Shown: positions 17,590-27,012, counted from the first letter of the stretch. The stretch is 64,000 nucleotides of DNA from Geobacteraceae bacterium (GCA_024641085.1 JAHEDT010000003.1:115909-179908), one strand, 5' to 3'. The notes: generated from the sequence alone by a model not told the origin. Numbers and translations: made by a program.

Positions 17590-18576
17590 TTACGATGGCC
17601 TGCAGGTGTCTATTGCCAACGCTGCAGCCAGGGCGCTGATGTGCCGCTCATCGGTTCCGCAACAGCCCCCCAGGATCTTGAGTCCCTGGTCGCGGTGCAG
17701 AGCAGCGACCGTCGCGCCGAAGGTGGCAGGATCCTCCGTGACCAGACGGCTGTTGTCGTCAAGCTCTTCAGGACTGAGGGCCGCCGTGTTGGCGAGCAAG
17801 CCGACGACCCTCTTTCGGACCATGGAGGATGAGTTGTCCGGGTGCAGCAGCGCCGCCCTGGCAAACGAGGCATGCGTGCAGTTAATCATGTAGGCGAGCG
17901 GCGGCGGTGTCACGACCGCATCGATGCCGGCAATGGCCGTGTGCAGAGGGGTGCCGTCGAGCAGTGTCCCGGCAGGGCGCACCACAAAACTGACCAGGTA
18001 CGGCTTGCCCGTGGCAGCCAGGGCCAGAGCCAGGCCAGTTGCTTCGCTTATGGCCGGCAGTGTTGCGGCGAGCAGAACGTCGACTTCGGACTCGGCCAGT
18101 TTGCCGGCCTGCCAGGCATGATAGTCCCGAGCCGTGTCGACATCCAGCGCCTCGCCGGGGGAGTAGGCGTTGCCGCGACAACTCATCAGTCCGCAGATGA
18201 TGACTTTTGCCGCATAGTCTCCATAACTATTGCGCACCAGGCTGAGAAACCGGGCATTATCGCCGTTCACATCGACGCCAGCATAACCGGCAGCGGCAAT
18301 CCGTTCGCGGCTGGCCCTCCAGGTCGGGGTGGAAACCAGCAGCGGCAGGCCAGAGTCTCTGCCGATCTCCAGGTACTGGCGACAGATGGACTCCAGGGCC
18401 GCACGTGGCGTCCTGGAATAGATGAACGCTGAATTGACCAGGTGCGGATCGAGTTCCAGGCCGCTGTTGCGGCGCAGACGCTCGATAACGGCTCCTTCAC
18501 CGAGGATGCAGGAGGATGAGGTAAAAAGGTCCAGGAATGATCTGTGGGTCATCTTGATCTCGTCGGTGACATGCAT
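17590..18576 (-). CDS. Homocysteine S-methyltransferase family protein
   Basis: 328 aa TIM-barrel methyltransferase. The zinc ligands are visible as NCTH (near 232) and GGCCGTDERHI (near 306), the pattern of betaine- or S-methylmethionine-dependent homocysteine methyltransferases and the N-terminal domain of MetH. It lacks the MetH pterin and cobalamin domains. It could make methionine from homocysteine, or act on another thiol. The gene is on the minus strand upstream of the ABC-F gene, separated by 215 bases that contain no gene I can support. Confidence 0.82.
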   Translation of the reverse strand: MHVTDEIKMTHRSFLDLFTSSSCILGEGAVIERLRRNSGLELDPHLVNSAFIYSRTPRAALESICRQYLEIGRDSGLPLLVSTPTWRASRERIAAAGYAGVDVNGDNARFLSLVRNSYGDYAAKVIICGLMSCRGNAYSPGEALDVDTARDYHAWQAGKLAESEVDVLLAATLPAISEATGLALALAATGKPYLVSFVVRPAGTLLDGTPLHTAIAGIDAVVTPPPLAYMINCTHASFARAALLHPDNSSSMVRKRVVGLLANTAALSPEELDDNSRLVTEDPATFGATVAALHRDQGLKILGGCCGTDERHISALAAALAIDTCRPS

Positions 18577-19308
18577 ACGGATTCCTGCGGGAGACCGGTA
18601 TTAACAGCCCTTGAATAGTTTAGACGATCTGAGGATGGTCTGCAGAATAATTTATTACTGTATCACCGCGCCAGGTACCCGCTTCGGTTCTGTGACCCCG
18701 CAAGGCATTGTCTGCACCTCCCCGAATAATGACGACCGCACTGCTTGCACGGCATCACCGGCAAGGACTGCAACGAACCATAGTGGATGGTGGTCATCTG
18801 TCTCATATCAGAAGTGGACGTGTCCGGGAACGGTTGAGGACCCCGCCCCGTAGTAGATAGCGGCGGGGTCGTCGTTGGGACAAACGCCTCCTCGACGTCG
18901 GCGTGGAGCATGTTGCCACAAGGCACTTCCCGTTCGAAAATGGCAGCCATGTCTTCTATTACCCTGCAAAATAGCAGCTCACCAAAGCGAGCCTCCAGAT
19001 GATTAAGTATGCAGTCCTTAGGTGTCAGGTTCAATATTATGGAAGATTTAGGATTCTATACTTCAAGGAATATGCACCAGGCCGTTCAGTTGACGCTTCC
19101 TGAAAACCCATGTCCTCATAGACCAAGGGAAATGGCGGTCGGTTATCACACCGAGTGGCCAAAAACTACGGAATAAACTGACCTGCAATTTGCTGCGGGG
19201 CTTCCAGAATTCAATTCAGGATTGACACATTCACTCAACCCTCGCAGAATGGGATAGAGTTCATCCACGATTGAGCCGTTCAAAAGAGGAACTGCCGAGG
19301 GCGTGAAC
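18577..19308. other. Gene-poor 730-base region with short decayed-looking frames
   Basis: No frame here has both a ribosome-binding site and a recognisable product. The longest, on the minus strand at 18663-19034 (123 codons), has Cys pairs (CKQCGRHYSGRCRQC) but no known family. A 45-codon plus frame runs from ATG 19039 to TAA 19176. Near 19180-19215 lies a piece similar to the dispersed GCAGCAAGCTGC repeat (TTTGCTGCGGGGCTTCCAGAATT on the plus strand, split here from its neighbours). The region may be the relic of an insertion. Confidence 0.45.
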
Positions 19309-20403
19309 ATGGCACGGAAAGTTTTCATCGCGGCAACCGGTCAGGACTGTGGCAAAACCACCACCAGCCTTTCACTGCTGCATTTGGCGCGCAAGAAATA
19401 CCAGCGGGTCGGCTTTATCAAGCCGGTCGGGCCAAAGCCCTCGCCTTACGGTGATTTCTGGGTCGACAAGGATGCGGCTCTGGTCGCCAAGGTTTACGGG
19501 CTTGAAGACGACATCCGGTTGATGTCACCGGTGGTGGTGAAGCCGGGGGACACACGCAAGGTCATCGACGGCGTCATGACCAGGTCCCAGCTCGAACGGC
19601 AACTGGTCAATGCCTGCAAAGAGCTCGAACAACACTGCGATTTCCTGATCATTGAAGGCGCCGGCCACAGCGGTGTTGGCTCGGTCCTCGGCTTGAGCAA
19701 TGCACGCGTTGCCCGACTGCTCGACGCCCCGGTGCTGCTGGTCAGCGGGGGCGGCATCGGCCATGTGATCGACGATGTCAGCATGAACCTGGCCCTGTAC
19801 AAAATGGAAGGGGCGCAGGTCCGCCTCGTCATGCCGAACAAACTGATCCCCGAGAAACGATCACGTACGCTTGAATACATGACCAAGGCGTTTGCCGGCC
19901 AGGAGTTCATCGTGCATGGCGGCTTCAACTACTCGCCCATCCTGGCGGGCCCCACCTTGCAGCATGTCGCCAAGCTTTTCGATTTGCCGCTGCGTGCCAG
20001 CGGCGACCAGACAATGCGCATTATCCAGCATATCCAGCTCGGTGCAGCCTCCACCGAGAAGGTCGTCGAAATCCTCAAGTACTCGACCCTGCTGCTGGTC
20101 AACAGCAGCCGTGATGAACTGCTGGTCATGCTCGCGACGCTCTACCATATCCCCCAATACCACGAAAAGCTCGCGGGGGTCCTGATCTCAGGCGCCAGCT
20201 CGGTAGCCAAGCTGACCCAGCAGGTGCTCGACGACAGCGACCTGCCATACATGCGCACTGAACAACTCACCTCTGCGGTATTTCTGACCGTCACCCGGGA
20301 TGTTTCCAAAATTACCGCCGACGACCAGGAAAAGATCAACCTGGTCAAGGAACTGGCGGAACAGAACCTGGATTTTGACCTGATCGACAGCATGCTTGCC
20401 TAA
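19309..20403 (+). CDS. BioD/CobB-like ATPase with DRTGG domain
   Basis: 364 aa. The N-terminal 210 residues form a dethiobiotin-synthetase-like P-loop ATPase: ATGQDCGKTTTSLSLL at about 9-24 and IEGAGHSGVGSV near 113. The C-terminal part (about 215-330) is a DRTGG domain. This combination matches the N-terminal two domains of long phosphotransacetylases, but the PTA catalytic domain is absent. Stand-alone forms are known in many anaerobes; their role is uncertain and may be nucleotide sensing. The ATG at 19309 with GAGG eight bases upstream is preferred over the in-frame GTG at 19303. Confidence 0.82.
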   Translation: MARKVFIAATGQDCGKTTTSLSLLHLARKKYQRVGFIKPVGPKPSPYGDFWVDKDAALVAKVYGLEDDIRLMSPVVVKPGDTRKVIDGVMTRSQLERQLVNACKELEQHCDFLIIEGAGHSGVGSVLGLSNARVARLLDAPVLLVSGGGIGHVIDDVSMNLALYKMEGAQVRLVMPNKLIPEKRSRTLEYMTKAFAGQEFIVHGGFNYSPILAGPTLQHVAKLFDLPLRASGDQTMRIIQHIQLGAASTEKVVEILKYSTLLLVNSSRDELLVMLATLYHIPQYHEKLAGVLISGASSVAKLTQQVLDDSDLPYMRTEQLTSAVFLTVTRDVSKITADDQEKINLVKELAEQNLDFDLIDSMLA

Positions 20404-20837
20404 AGGCCCCTCTTCAGCGCATTGCCGGTTCAAACACCCAAGCAATCCATAACCGAGAGGCCAGAACAAACGCCCTATCGTACGGCTGGCGGCGATACTC
20501 GTGACGTCCGGTGACCGGAGACCGGTCAAAACCCACCCGTTACGCATGCTGCCGAATAACGACGGATGGAGTAACAAGCCAGAGGACAAACAGGAAAAAC
20601 AGGTCCCTTGCATTATTTATGTGCAAAGTTCGATTTTTTTGTTATAGTCCGCCCGTATCCGGCTTCTATTGAAGGTTTTTTTGACCATACGGTCATCAGG
20701 ACCCCATGGATGCAAAGTTTCGGCATTCGCCCTCTTCCTGAGCGAGCTCCCAATTCCGGTTGAGCCAGAGATCTCGGATCAGGGTTTATGCCCCCAACAG
20801 TTCAAGGTCGTCGTGCGCGACGACCGGAAAGAATTAC
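20404..20837 (+). promoter_or_regulatory. Promoter and structured leader of the RNase E/G gene
   Basis: About 430 bases without a gene. An extended -10 (TG at 20640-20641, then TATAGT at 20643-20648) predicts a start near 20655 and a leader of about 180 nt. A TGACCGG-AGA-CCGGTCA hairpin (20512-20528) lies upstream of the promoter and may end the previous transcript. At the leader's end, GGTCGTCG (20806-20813) pairs perfectly with CGACGACC (20818-20825) around TGCG. This hairpin abuts the weak ribosome-binding site GGAAAG (20826-20831), 12 bases before the ATG. Such a leader could mediate RNase E autoregulation. Confidence 0.6.
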
Positions 20838-23402
20838 ATGTCCAAAAAAATGTTGGTTAACGCCAGCCATCCCGAAGAGAACCGGGTGGCCATCGTTGAG
20901 AATGGCGTCCTCACCGAGCTTGATATCGAAGTCGCCGGGCGCGAGCCCACCAAGGGGAATATCTACAAAGCGGTCGTCGTCCGGGTCGAAACCGGTCTTC
21001 AGGCCGCTTTCGTCGATTATGGCGCCGAGCGTCTCGGTTTTCTGCAGATCGATGAAATCAATTTCAGTACCGTCAAACCCAACTACCAGTCCGATGAAAA
21101 CCGTCGTCCACGCATCAACGACCTGCTGCACCGCGGCCAGGAACTGCTGGTGCAGATCACCAAGGAAGAGCGCGGGACCAAGGGCGCAGCCCTGACCACC
21201 TACCTTTCCCTGGCCGGCCGCTACATGGTGCTCATGCCCGGCAGCCAGACCCGTGGGGTCTCGCGTAAAGCAGAGAGCGATTCTCAGCGTAAGGAGCTGA
21301 AGAAAGCCATGTCTTCCATCGACCTTGCCGAAGGGGTCGGGTACATCGTGCGCACCGCGGCTCTCGACCAGAGCCGCGAGGAGCTGGAACGTGACTACCG
21401 CTACCTGATGCGCCTGTTCGAAAACATCAAGGCCCTCGAGGATAAAGCCAAGGCACCGGCCCTGATCTACAAGGAATCCAACCTGATGATCCGTTCGATC
21501 AGGGATTACTTCACCACCGACATGGATGAGGTCCTGATCGACGACCCGCAGGTCTTCAAAGAGGCCAAGGACTTTTTCCAGCTGGTCATGCCCGACCAGG
21601 CCCACCTGGTCAAGCAGCACCAGGAGCGCCGGCCGATCTTCTCCCGCTACCAGATCGAAGAGCAGATCGAGACCTTGAGCCGCAACAAGGTCCAGCTCCC
21701 CTCCGGCGGGTCGATTGTCATCGATCCCACCGAAGCCCTGGTGGCCATCGATGTCAACAGTGGCAAAATGGCTTCCGAGCAGGGCGTGGAAGCCACGGCG
21801 ACCAAAACCAACCTCGAGGCTGCCGAGGAAGTCGGCCGGCAGCTGCGTCTGCGCGACCTCGGCGGACTGATCGTCATCGATTTTATCGACATGCGCGAGC
21901 GCAAGCATATGCGCCAGGTCGAGAATCAGCTCAAGAAGTCCCTGGAAAACGACAAGGCCCGGGTCAGTGTCGGTCGCATCAGCCAGTTCGGGCTGCTGGA
22001 GATGAGCCGGCAACGGATCAAGGCGGCCCTGACGCAAGGCTCACACCTGCCATGCCCACACTGCAACGGCTCCGGCCACCTGAAGAGCCCGGAAACCCAG
22101 GCGGTCGCCCTGCTGCGCAAGATCCACGCCAGCGCCGCCAAAGGCCAGGTCAGCCGGGTCGATGCCCAACTCCCCATGGACGTCGCCGCATACCTGCTGA
22201 ACAATAAGCGTGAAGAGCTGGTCGACATGGAGCGGCGCTACCAACTGCAGATCCATATCCACGGCAACCGCGATTTCCTTGCCGACCAGAACGAAATAGA
22301 GATCCAGAAGAAGGAAAAGGAAAAAGTCACCCAGCCGGAATACATTGCTGCCGGCATGCTGCCTCAGGATTCCTTGGAGAAAGACCAACCGGCGGAGAAA
22401 GACAACCGCAAAGAGAAAGATCAGGCGGCAGACCCTGTCAGGCCGGAGACACAGGACTTGCCGGAGAGCACTCAGCAGCCGACTGGGGAAACCGAACCGC
22501 AGGCGGAGGCGGAGTCTGGGGCAGAACCAGCCAAAAAGCGCCGCCGCAGGAGGAGGCGCAAACCTGCTGCCACCAGTGTTGGTGAAGAGACCGCTGCGGG
22601 CGAAGCGAGCGCCGGCGAAGAAACGCGTCCGGAAAACGAGAGCATGCAGTCGCCCTTGACCCCAGAGGCCTCCTCGGAAGAGGAAACGCCAGTGGCTGCA
22701 ACAGCGAAGAAGCCACAAAGGCGGCGGCGCTCCAGCAAGGCAAAGCATGCCTTAAAAACCGTAGAGGCCGATGCAACCGCTGCGCCCGCGCCAGTGACCG
22801 AGACTGAACCCGCGCTTGCGGAGGTGACAGACGCTGCGCTGGCGGCCCCACAGGAAGGGGCGGAGAACAAGCCGAAGCGTCGCAGGAGCCGTCGCAAGCC
22901 AAAGCCTGCGGGAAGTGTTCCGCCGCCCGGGCGGCCGACAGAAGCTTCACAACCGACGCAGACGGAGAGCCCGGCGAAACCGGCCCCGGTACCGACACAG
23001 GAACCTGCTACGGCAGCAGCGGAAAAGGACCCGGGCAAAGCGGCAGTTCAATCCGTTTCAATTGAGAGTCAAGAGTCCAAGTCGGTCAATGACAAGGCAG
23101 AGCCACCGAAGGCTCCAAGGCCCAGGCGCGCGAAGCCGAAACCAAAAGCCACCCAGGCTCCGGAACCCGTCGCAGGAGGGTCTGCAGAGACCAAGCCCGC
23201 GGTGGTGAAACCCGCCCGGAAAGCGCCGGCACGGCGCAACAGTAAGCCTGCGGCCAAGGACACCGGGACAGCCGGCCAGGGGAGCGCAACGATCAACCAG
23301 GACAAACCGGTAGCAGAAACTAAGGATGCTGCCTCCAGGCCGAAGCGTCCCAGGGTCCCCAAAAAGAAACCGACAGTGACGGAACCCGACCCGCAGGGAT
23401 AA
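20838..23402 (+). CDS. rne: Ribonuclease E/G
   Basis: Single-strand endoribonuclease for mRNA decay and rRNA processing; 854 aa. The N-terminus (MSKKMLVNASHPEE) starts the RNase E/G core with an S1 domain (about 35-120). The DNase I-like catalytic part has VAIDVNSGKM and LIVIDFIDM, which supply the two metal-binding Asp. CPHCNGSGH is the zinc-link. From about residue 490 the chain becomes a long low-complexity tail rich in A, P, E, K with Arg/Lys clusters (KKRRRRRRRK, KPKRRRSRRK), typical of RNase E tails that bind RNA and partner proteins. The start at 20838 is chosen because upstream in-frame sequence is not protein-like. Confidence 0.92.
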   Translation: MSKKMLVNASHPEENRVAIVENGVLTELDIEVAGREPTKGNIYKAVVVRVETGLQAAFVDYGAERLGFLQIDEINFSTVKPNYQSDENRRPRINDLLHRGQELLVQITKEERGTKGAALTTYLSLAGRYMVLMPGSQTRGVSRKAESDSQRKELKKAMSSIDLAEGVGYIVRTAALDQSREELERDYRYLMRLFENIKALEDKAKAPALIYKESNLMIRSIRDYFTTDMDEVLIDDPQVFKEAKDFFQLVMPDQAHLVKQHQERRPIFSRYQIEEQIETLSRNKVQLPSGGSIVIDPTEALVAIDVNSGKMASEQGVEATATKTNLEAAEEVGRQLRLRDLGGLIVIDFIDMRERKHMRQVENQLKKSLENDKARVSVGRISQFGLLEMSRQRIKAALTQGSHLPCPHCNGSGHLKSPETQAVALLRKIHASAAKGQVSRVDAQLPMDVAAYLLNNKREELVDMERRYQLQIHIHGNRDFLADQNEIEIQKKEKEKVTQPEYIAAGMLPQDSLEKDQPAEKDNRKEKDQAADPVRPETQDLPESTQQPTGETEPQAEAESGAEPAKKRRRRRRRKPAATSVGEETAAGEASAGEETRPENESMQSPLTPEASSEEETPVAATAKKPQRRRRSSKAKHALKTVEADATAAPAPVTETEPALAEVTDAALAAPQEGAENKPKRRRSRRKPKPAGSVPPPGRPTEASQPTQTESPAKPAPVPTQEPATAAAEKDPGKAAVQSVSIESQESKSVNDKAEPPKAPRPRRAKPKPKATQAPEPVAGGSAETKPAVVKPARKAPARRNSKPAAKDTGTAGQGSATINQDKPVAETKDAASRPKRPRVPKKKPTVTEPDPQG

Positions 23403-23431
23403 CCCTTTCAGAATCCATTAACGATACCCAA

Positions 23432-23462
23432 CAGGCCGGCGCCGCTCAACGGTGCCGGCCTG
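23432..23462 (+). terminator. Hairpin after the RNase E/G gene
   Basis: CAGGCCGGC at 23432-23440 pairs with GCCGGCCTG at 23454-23462; additional GCCG/CGGT pairing extends the stem inward. It lies 30 bases past the stop. No T-run follows, so it may act as a 3' stabiliser or a factor-dependent terminator. The flanking convergent Smr gene ends 70 bases further. Confidence 0.5.
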
Positions 23463-23532
23463 CTGCATAAGGCCCTGAAAGCAGGCTCCCGTTCGCGGGG
23501 CAAGCTCTTGGACAAACGGTTGTCACTCGGTA

Positions 23533-24240
23533 TCATTCATTGGTCGGCCGACGGAGAAAGACCACCACAGCACCACCTCCGCCGTAACGCCGCGGCGCGA
23601 CTCCCCATTCGAGCACCATTTCGTGCATTTGTGCCAGAAGTTTCTCCACCGCCAGGCGCAACACCGGGCCATCACTGGAATGCAGGCCCTTGCCGGTAAT
23701 GATCAACAGAGTCTGCAGTCCACGGTAGCGGGCATCCTGCAGGGAGAAGCGGACTTTTGCCAGCGCTTCATCTGCAGTCAGGCCATGCAAGTCAAGCTCC
23801 GCTTCCGGTTTGAGCTGGCCGCGGGCCACCTGCCTGATGCGTCGAGGAGCTGCCTGGTTGCCAGTCTCTGCTTCCGGCCATTCGTCCGTGAAGGTCGTCG
23901 ACATGGCACCGAGGGCTTCCAGGAACGCGGCACGGTCACGCTCTTCCCTGGAGGCTTCGGTCGAAAGCGGCGGCGGCTGAGCCCTCCCTTTGACAGGCCC
24001 CATGGCCTCGACACCCCTCTCCGGCAATGACTTCACACCAAGGGAATCCATTTCATCGGCGAAGGCGGTCAGGTCGTCAGTTGGAGCCTCTGGCTCTTTG
24101 AGTGTGCTCTTCGTCACTTTGTCTGTCATTGGCTGGGTCTGCGGCACGTCGAATGCAGACAGCCCCTTCAAATTCCTGAAGGGGCTGTGGCTGAATTCTT
24201 GTGGTGCCGGTTTCCCGGGGGAAGGCTTTTTGCGGGCCAT
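23533..24240 (-). CDS. Smr domain protein
   Basis: 235 aa. Residues 1-140 are a charged, low-complexity N-terminus. The C-terminal 85 residues are a Smr (MutS2-type) domain with ELDLHGLTADEAL near 150 and the TGKGLHSSDGPVLR loop near 184. Stand-alone Smr proteins are nucleases or ribosome/RNA-linked factors. It starts two bases after the preceding gene, so the pair is translationally coupled. There is no MutS core, so this is not MutS2. Confidence 0.85.
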   Translation of the reverse strand: MARKKPSPGKPAPQEFSHSPFRNLKGLSAFDVPQTQPMTDKVTKSTLKEPEAPTDDLTAFADEMDSLGVKSLPERGVEAMGPVKGRAQPPPLSTEASREERDRAAFLEALGAMSTTFTDEWPEAETGNQAAPRRIRQVARGQLKPEAELDLHGLTADEALAKVRFSLQDARYRGLQTLLIITGKGLHSSDGPVLRLAVEKLLAQMHEMVLEWGVAPRRYGGGGAVVVFLRRPTNE

Positions 24241-24242
24241 GA

Positions 24243-24971
24243 CTACCTTCTTACGACTTTGCGACGCCCCTGTATCGCCTTGGTGTGCTTGCGAATCATT
24301 GCGCCCTGTTTCTCGAGTTGGAACTGCAGCCAGAGATCACCGTATCCCTGCATCTTCATCTTGCCGCCTTCCTTGAGGGTGGCCAGATTGGCACTCATCA
24401 GTTCATCGCTGCCGACTTTTTTCAACCCCTTTTCCATGATGCTGACCGCCTTGTTGCGGTCACCGATTTTCTCCAGGCAGAAGGCGTAGAGGCTCCAGAG
24501 CAGTGGCTCCTTGCGGGTCACGGTCAAGGCCTTGTCAAAAGTGGCAATCATGTTTTTCGGCTGGTTGCGCTTCATCTGGATGATGGCGAGCATCGCCATG
24601 GCCACCCAGTGCCTCACAAAACCTTCTTTAAGGTAATCATAGGCCTTGGCGAAATCCCGGCGCAGGTAGTAGACCATACCAATCTGGGCATTCATCTGCT
24701 TCTTGATGAAGAACTGCCAGTTGGCATACTTCTTCTGGACCCCTTCCAGTTTATGGATCGCCACTTCCGGGCGATTGGCCATGATGTCCTTCTGCACCGA
24801 TTCCATAGCGGAGTTGACCCGGTTCATGACCTGCTTGAGCAGAATGATATAGATGATCGTGAACACGATCAGGCCGGCGAGGACCGGCACGACCGGGTGC
24901 AGGCTGGTGGTCAGGTGCAAAGCGCCGCCAAACAGAACCGCGACGGCAAGCGAGATAATGACAGACAACAT
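24243..24971 (-). CDS. Conserved membrane-anchored TPR-like protein
   Basis: 242 aa. Two hydrophobic helices lie at residues about 1-20 and 27-46 (VVPVLAGLIVFTIIYIILL). The rest is helical, with TPR-like repeats (YYLRRDFAKAYDYLKEGF, NMIATFDKALTVTRKEPLLWSLYAFCLEKIGDRNKA is the clearest pair, here joined). The basic C-terminus (RKHTKAIQGRRKVVRR) is unusual. It is coupled to the Smr gene downstream. I do not recognise a named family. An inner-membrane scaffold facing the cytoplasm is the likeliest role. Confidence 0.7.
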   Translation of the reverse strand: MLSVIISLAVAVLFGGALHLTTSLHPVVPVLAGLIVFTIIYIILLKQVMNRVNSAMESVQKDIMANRPEVAIHKLEGVQKKYANWQFFIKKQMNAQIGMVYYLRRDFAKAYDYLKEGFVRHWVAMAMLAIIQMKRNQPKNMIATFDKALTVTRKEPLLWSLYAFCLEKIGDRNKAVSIMEKGLKKVGSDELMSANLATLKEGGKMKMQGYGDLWLQFQLEKQGAMIRKHTKAIQGRRKVVRR

Positions 24972-25130
24972 GGGGACAACGTCCTTTCAAATGATCTGAG
25001 GCGGCGTATTCTATCAGCCAGTCACGGTGTTGTCAAAGCAAACTGAAGGGTCTTGACCGGTCTAACGAATTGCCTCATGGCAAGCCACGGGGTGTCCTGA
25101 ATGCAGTATCCAGAAGTCAAAAAAACTCGC

Positions 25131-25250
25131 GGGGCGCCTGGCCGTCGGGATTTATTCCGGATTCTGGATTCTGGGTACTGGATTCCCTCAATAAGGCGAG
25201 ATCCAGGCGGCAATCGATGCATGGTGCAGCAAGCTGCCATATTTTGTGGG
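25131..25250. repeat. Dispersed intergenic repeat, copy 2
   Basis: Similar to 14028-14130, including GGATTCTGGATTCTGG, the CTGGATTCCCTC segment and the end ATGG-GCAGCAAGCTGC. It fills most of the gap between the membrane protein gene and the 3' end of the MltD-like gene. It shows no terminal inverted repeats or target duplication that I can define. Confidence 0.6.
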
Positions 25251-25260
25251 GGACAGGAGA

Positions 25261-27012
25261 TTAACCGCGATTGTCGCCACTGGCCACATGCAGGGTCAGA
25301 CTTTCACCAGGCTTCAGCACATGGTTGTCGGCAAGGTTGTTCCAGTTGCGGATCTGGGTTGTCTCAACCGCGAACTCGCGGCCGATCGCCCATAGAGTGT
25401 CGCCGGGGCGGACTGTGTAGACCACTTTCTGCAGGGGGCCGGAACGCTCAACCACGGCCTTAGCTGCTGTTGGCCTGGCGGGAGCACCCTGCGCGGAGAC
25501 GACGATGCGCTGGCCTGGGCGGATGATGTTGCTCCAACCGAGCCGGTTCCATACCCGCAGTTGCTTTTCGGTCACATCGAACTTCTGGGAAATCTTCCAG
25601 AGTGAGTCACCGGAACGGACCGTGTAGTACGTGCTACGCGAGCGCTTGTAGTCGTCCTTGAGCGCAGCAAGCGCTTTCTTGCCACTGATATCGGGATTCA
25701 GAGGGACGATCAGGTTGGCGCCGATCTGGAGTGATCGCGCACTGCGGATGTTGTTGAGGCGCTTGATGTCCGCAACACGGACGCCGTAACGCTTCGACAG
25801 GGCCAGCAGCGTGTCACCTGACTTGACCGTGTGACGTACATAGTTGGCCCTTTGTCGCTTGGGAAGTTCTGCGTATTTGCCCTTGAACATCTCCCCACTG
25901 CCCTGAGGCAGGCGCAACTGGTGATCCTTCACATCGGGCGGCGTGCACCAGCGCTTCAGTTCCGGGTTGAGTTGTTTGATCATCTGGTAATCGGAGTCAC
26001 TCAGCCGGGCAACCACTTCAAGGTCGGTGCTGCTTGGCAGCTTGACAGTCTCGTAACTGATCGGGTCGTGATAATCAAGATCAGTAAAACCGTACTTTTC
26101 CGGTTCCTTGGCAATGATCAACGCCGCCAGCAATTTGGGCAGGTAGTTCTTGGTCTCGGTCTGCAGATAACTGCCACGGCAGAGGGCCCAGAAATCCCGT
26201 GTGTTGTACTTCTTGATCGCCTGGCGCAGTTTGCCAGGCCCGGCATTGTATGACGCCACCGCCAGGTACCAGTCGCCATCGAACTCATTGTACAGGTCGG
26301 CGAGGAACCGGGCTGCGGCACGGGTCGCTTTTTCCGGGTCACGGCGCTCGTCCAGCCACCAGTCATTGCGCAGGCCGTAGCGGCGGCCGGTACTCTCGAT
26401 AAACTGCCAGGGCCCGACTGCGTGAGCCCAGCTGTACGCCTTGTCATTGAACCCTGACTCGACCATCGCCAGGTAAGCGAGGTCCTGGGGCAGGCCCTCT
26501 TCGGCAAAGATGTCACGCATCATCGGCAGGTAGCGACCGGAGCGCTCCAGCCAGAGGCGGAAGGTCCCACTTGCCCGACCGCTGAAGTAATCGAGAAAAT
26601 AACGAACCTTTTCATTTTCCACCACCGGGAAATCGTAGACCGGCTCGGTCAGGGCAAGGCTCTGTCCAGATTCATCGGGCGGGGTCTGGTCGTCACCGTG
26701 CAACAGCTGGTTGTCGGCCAGCGTCTCGGCATCAACGGTCTCGGCGTCAGCGGTCTCGGTGACAAGCGGGACGGCACCATCCGGCATGACATTCTCATTA
26801 ATACCCTGGCTCTGCGAATCGGCTGGTTGGTCAGCAGTAGCGGGGTCTTCATTCCCGGAAGCTTGCGCCACCTGAAGTTCCGTCTCTTGCTGCGGCACTG
26901 CCGGCTGCAATGCAACCTCAGGGGGTGTGGCAACTGTCGGGGGGACAGGCGAGAGACAACCGGCCAGAACCAGGCCGGACAAGAGACATATTATAAGCTG
27001 GGAAAAGCGCAT
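25261..27012 (-). CDS. mltD: MltD-like lytic transglycosylase with three LysM domains
   Basis: 583 aa outer-membrane lipoprotein with lipobox LAGC (Cys at residue 19). A Pro/Ala/Gln-rich linker runs to about 130. The SLT catalytic domain (about 165-300) has AMVESGFNDKAYSW with the catalytic Glu, AVGPWQFIESTGRRYGL, and ASYNAGPGKL. Three LysM peptidoglycan-binding repeats follow: HTVKSGDTLLALSKRYG near 392, YTVRSGDSLWKISQKFD near 462 and YTVRPGDTLWAIGREFA near 531. It cleaves glycan strands to 1,6-anhydro products. The start follows GGAGG at ideal spacing. Confidence 0.93.
   Translation of the reverse strand: MRFSQLIICLLSGLVLAGCLSPVPPTVATPPEVALQPAVPQQETELQVAQASGNEDPATADQPADSQSQGINENVMPDGAVPLVTETADAETVDAETLADNQLLHGDDQTPPDESGQSLALTEPVYDFPVVENEKVRYFLDYFSGRASGTFRLWLERSGRYLPMMRDIFAEEGLPQDLAYLAMVESGFNDKAYSWAHAVGPWQFIESTGRRYGLRNDWWLDERRDPEKATRAAARFLADLYNEFDGDWYLAVASYNAGPGKLRQAIKKYNTRDFWALCRGSYLQTETKNYLPKLLAALIIAKEPEKYGFTDLDYHDPISYETVKLPSSTDLEVVARLSDSDYQMIKQLNPELKRWCTPPDVKDHQLRLPQGSGEMFKGKYAELPKRQRANYVRHTVKSGDTLLALSKRYGVRVADIKRLNNIRSARSLQIGANLIVPLNPDISGKKALAALKDDYKRSRSTYYTVRSGDSLWKISQKFDVTEKQLRVWNRLGWSNIIRPGQRIVVSAQGAPARPTAAKAVVERSGPLQKVVYTVRPGDTLWAIGREFAVETTQIRNWNNLADNHVLKPGESLTLHVASGDNRG

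Noticed and set aside
20802..22037. 411-codon minus frame opposite RNase E/G
   Set aside because: It is a shadow of the RNase E/G gene, which has full catalytic motifs on the plus strand.
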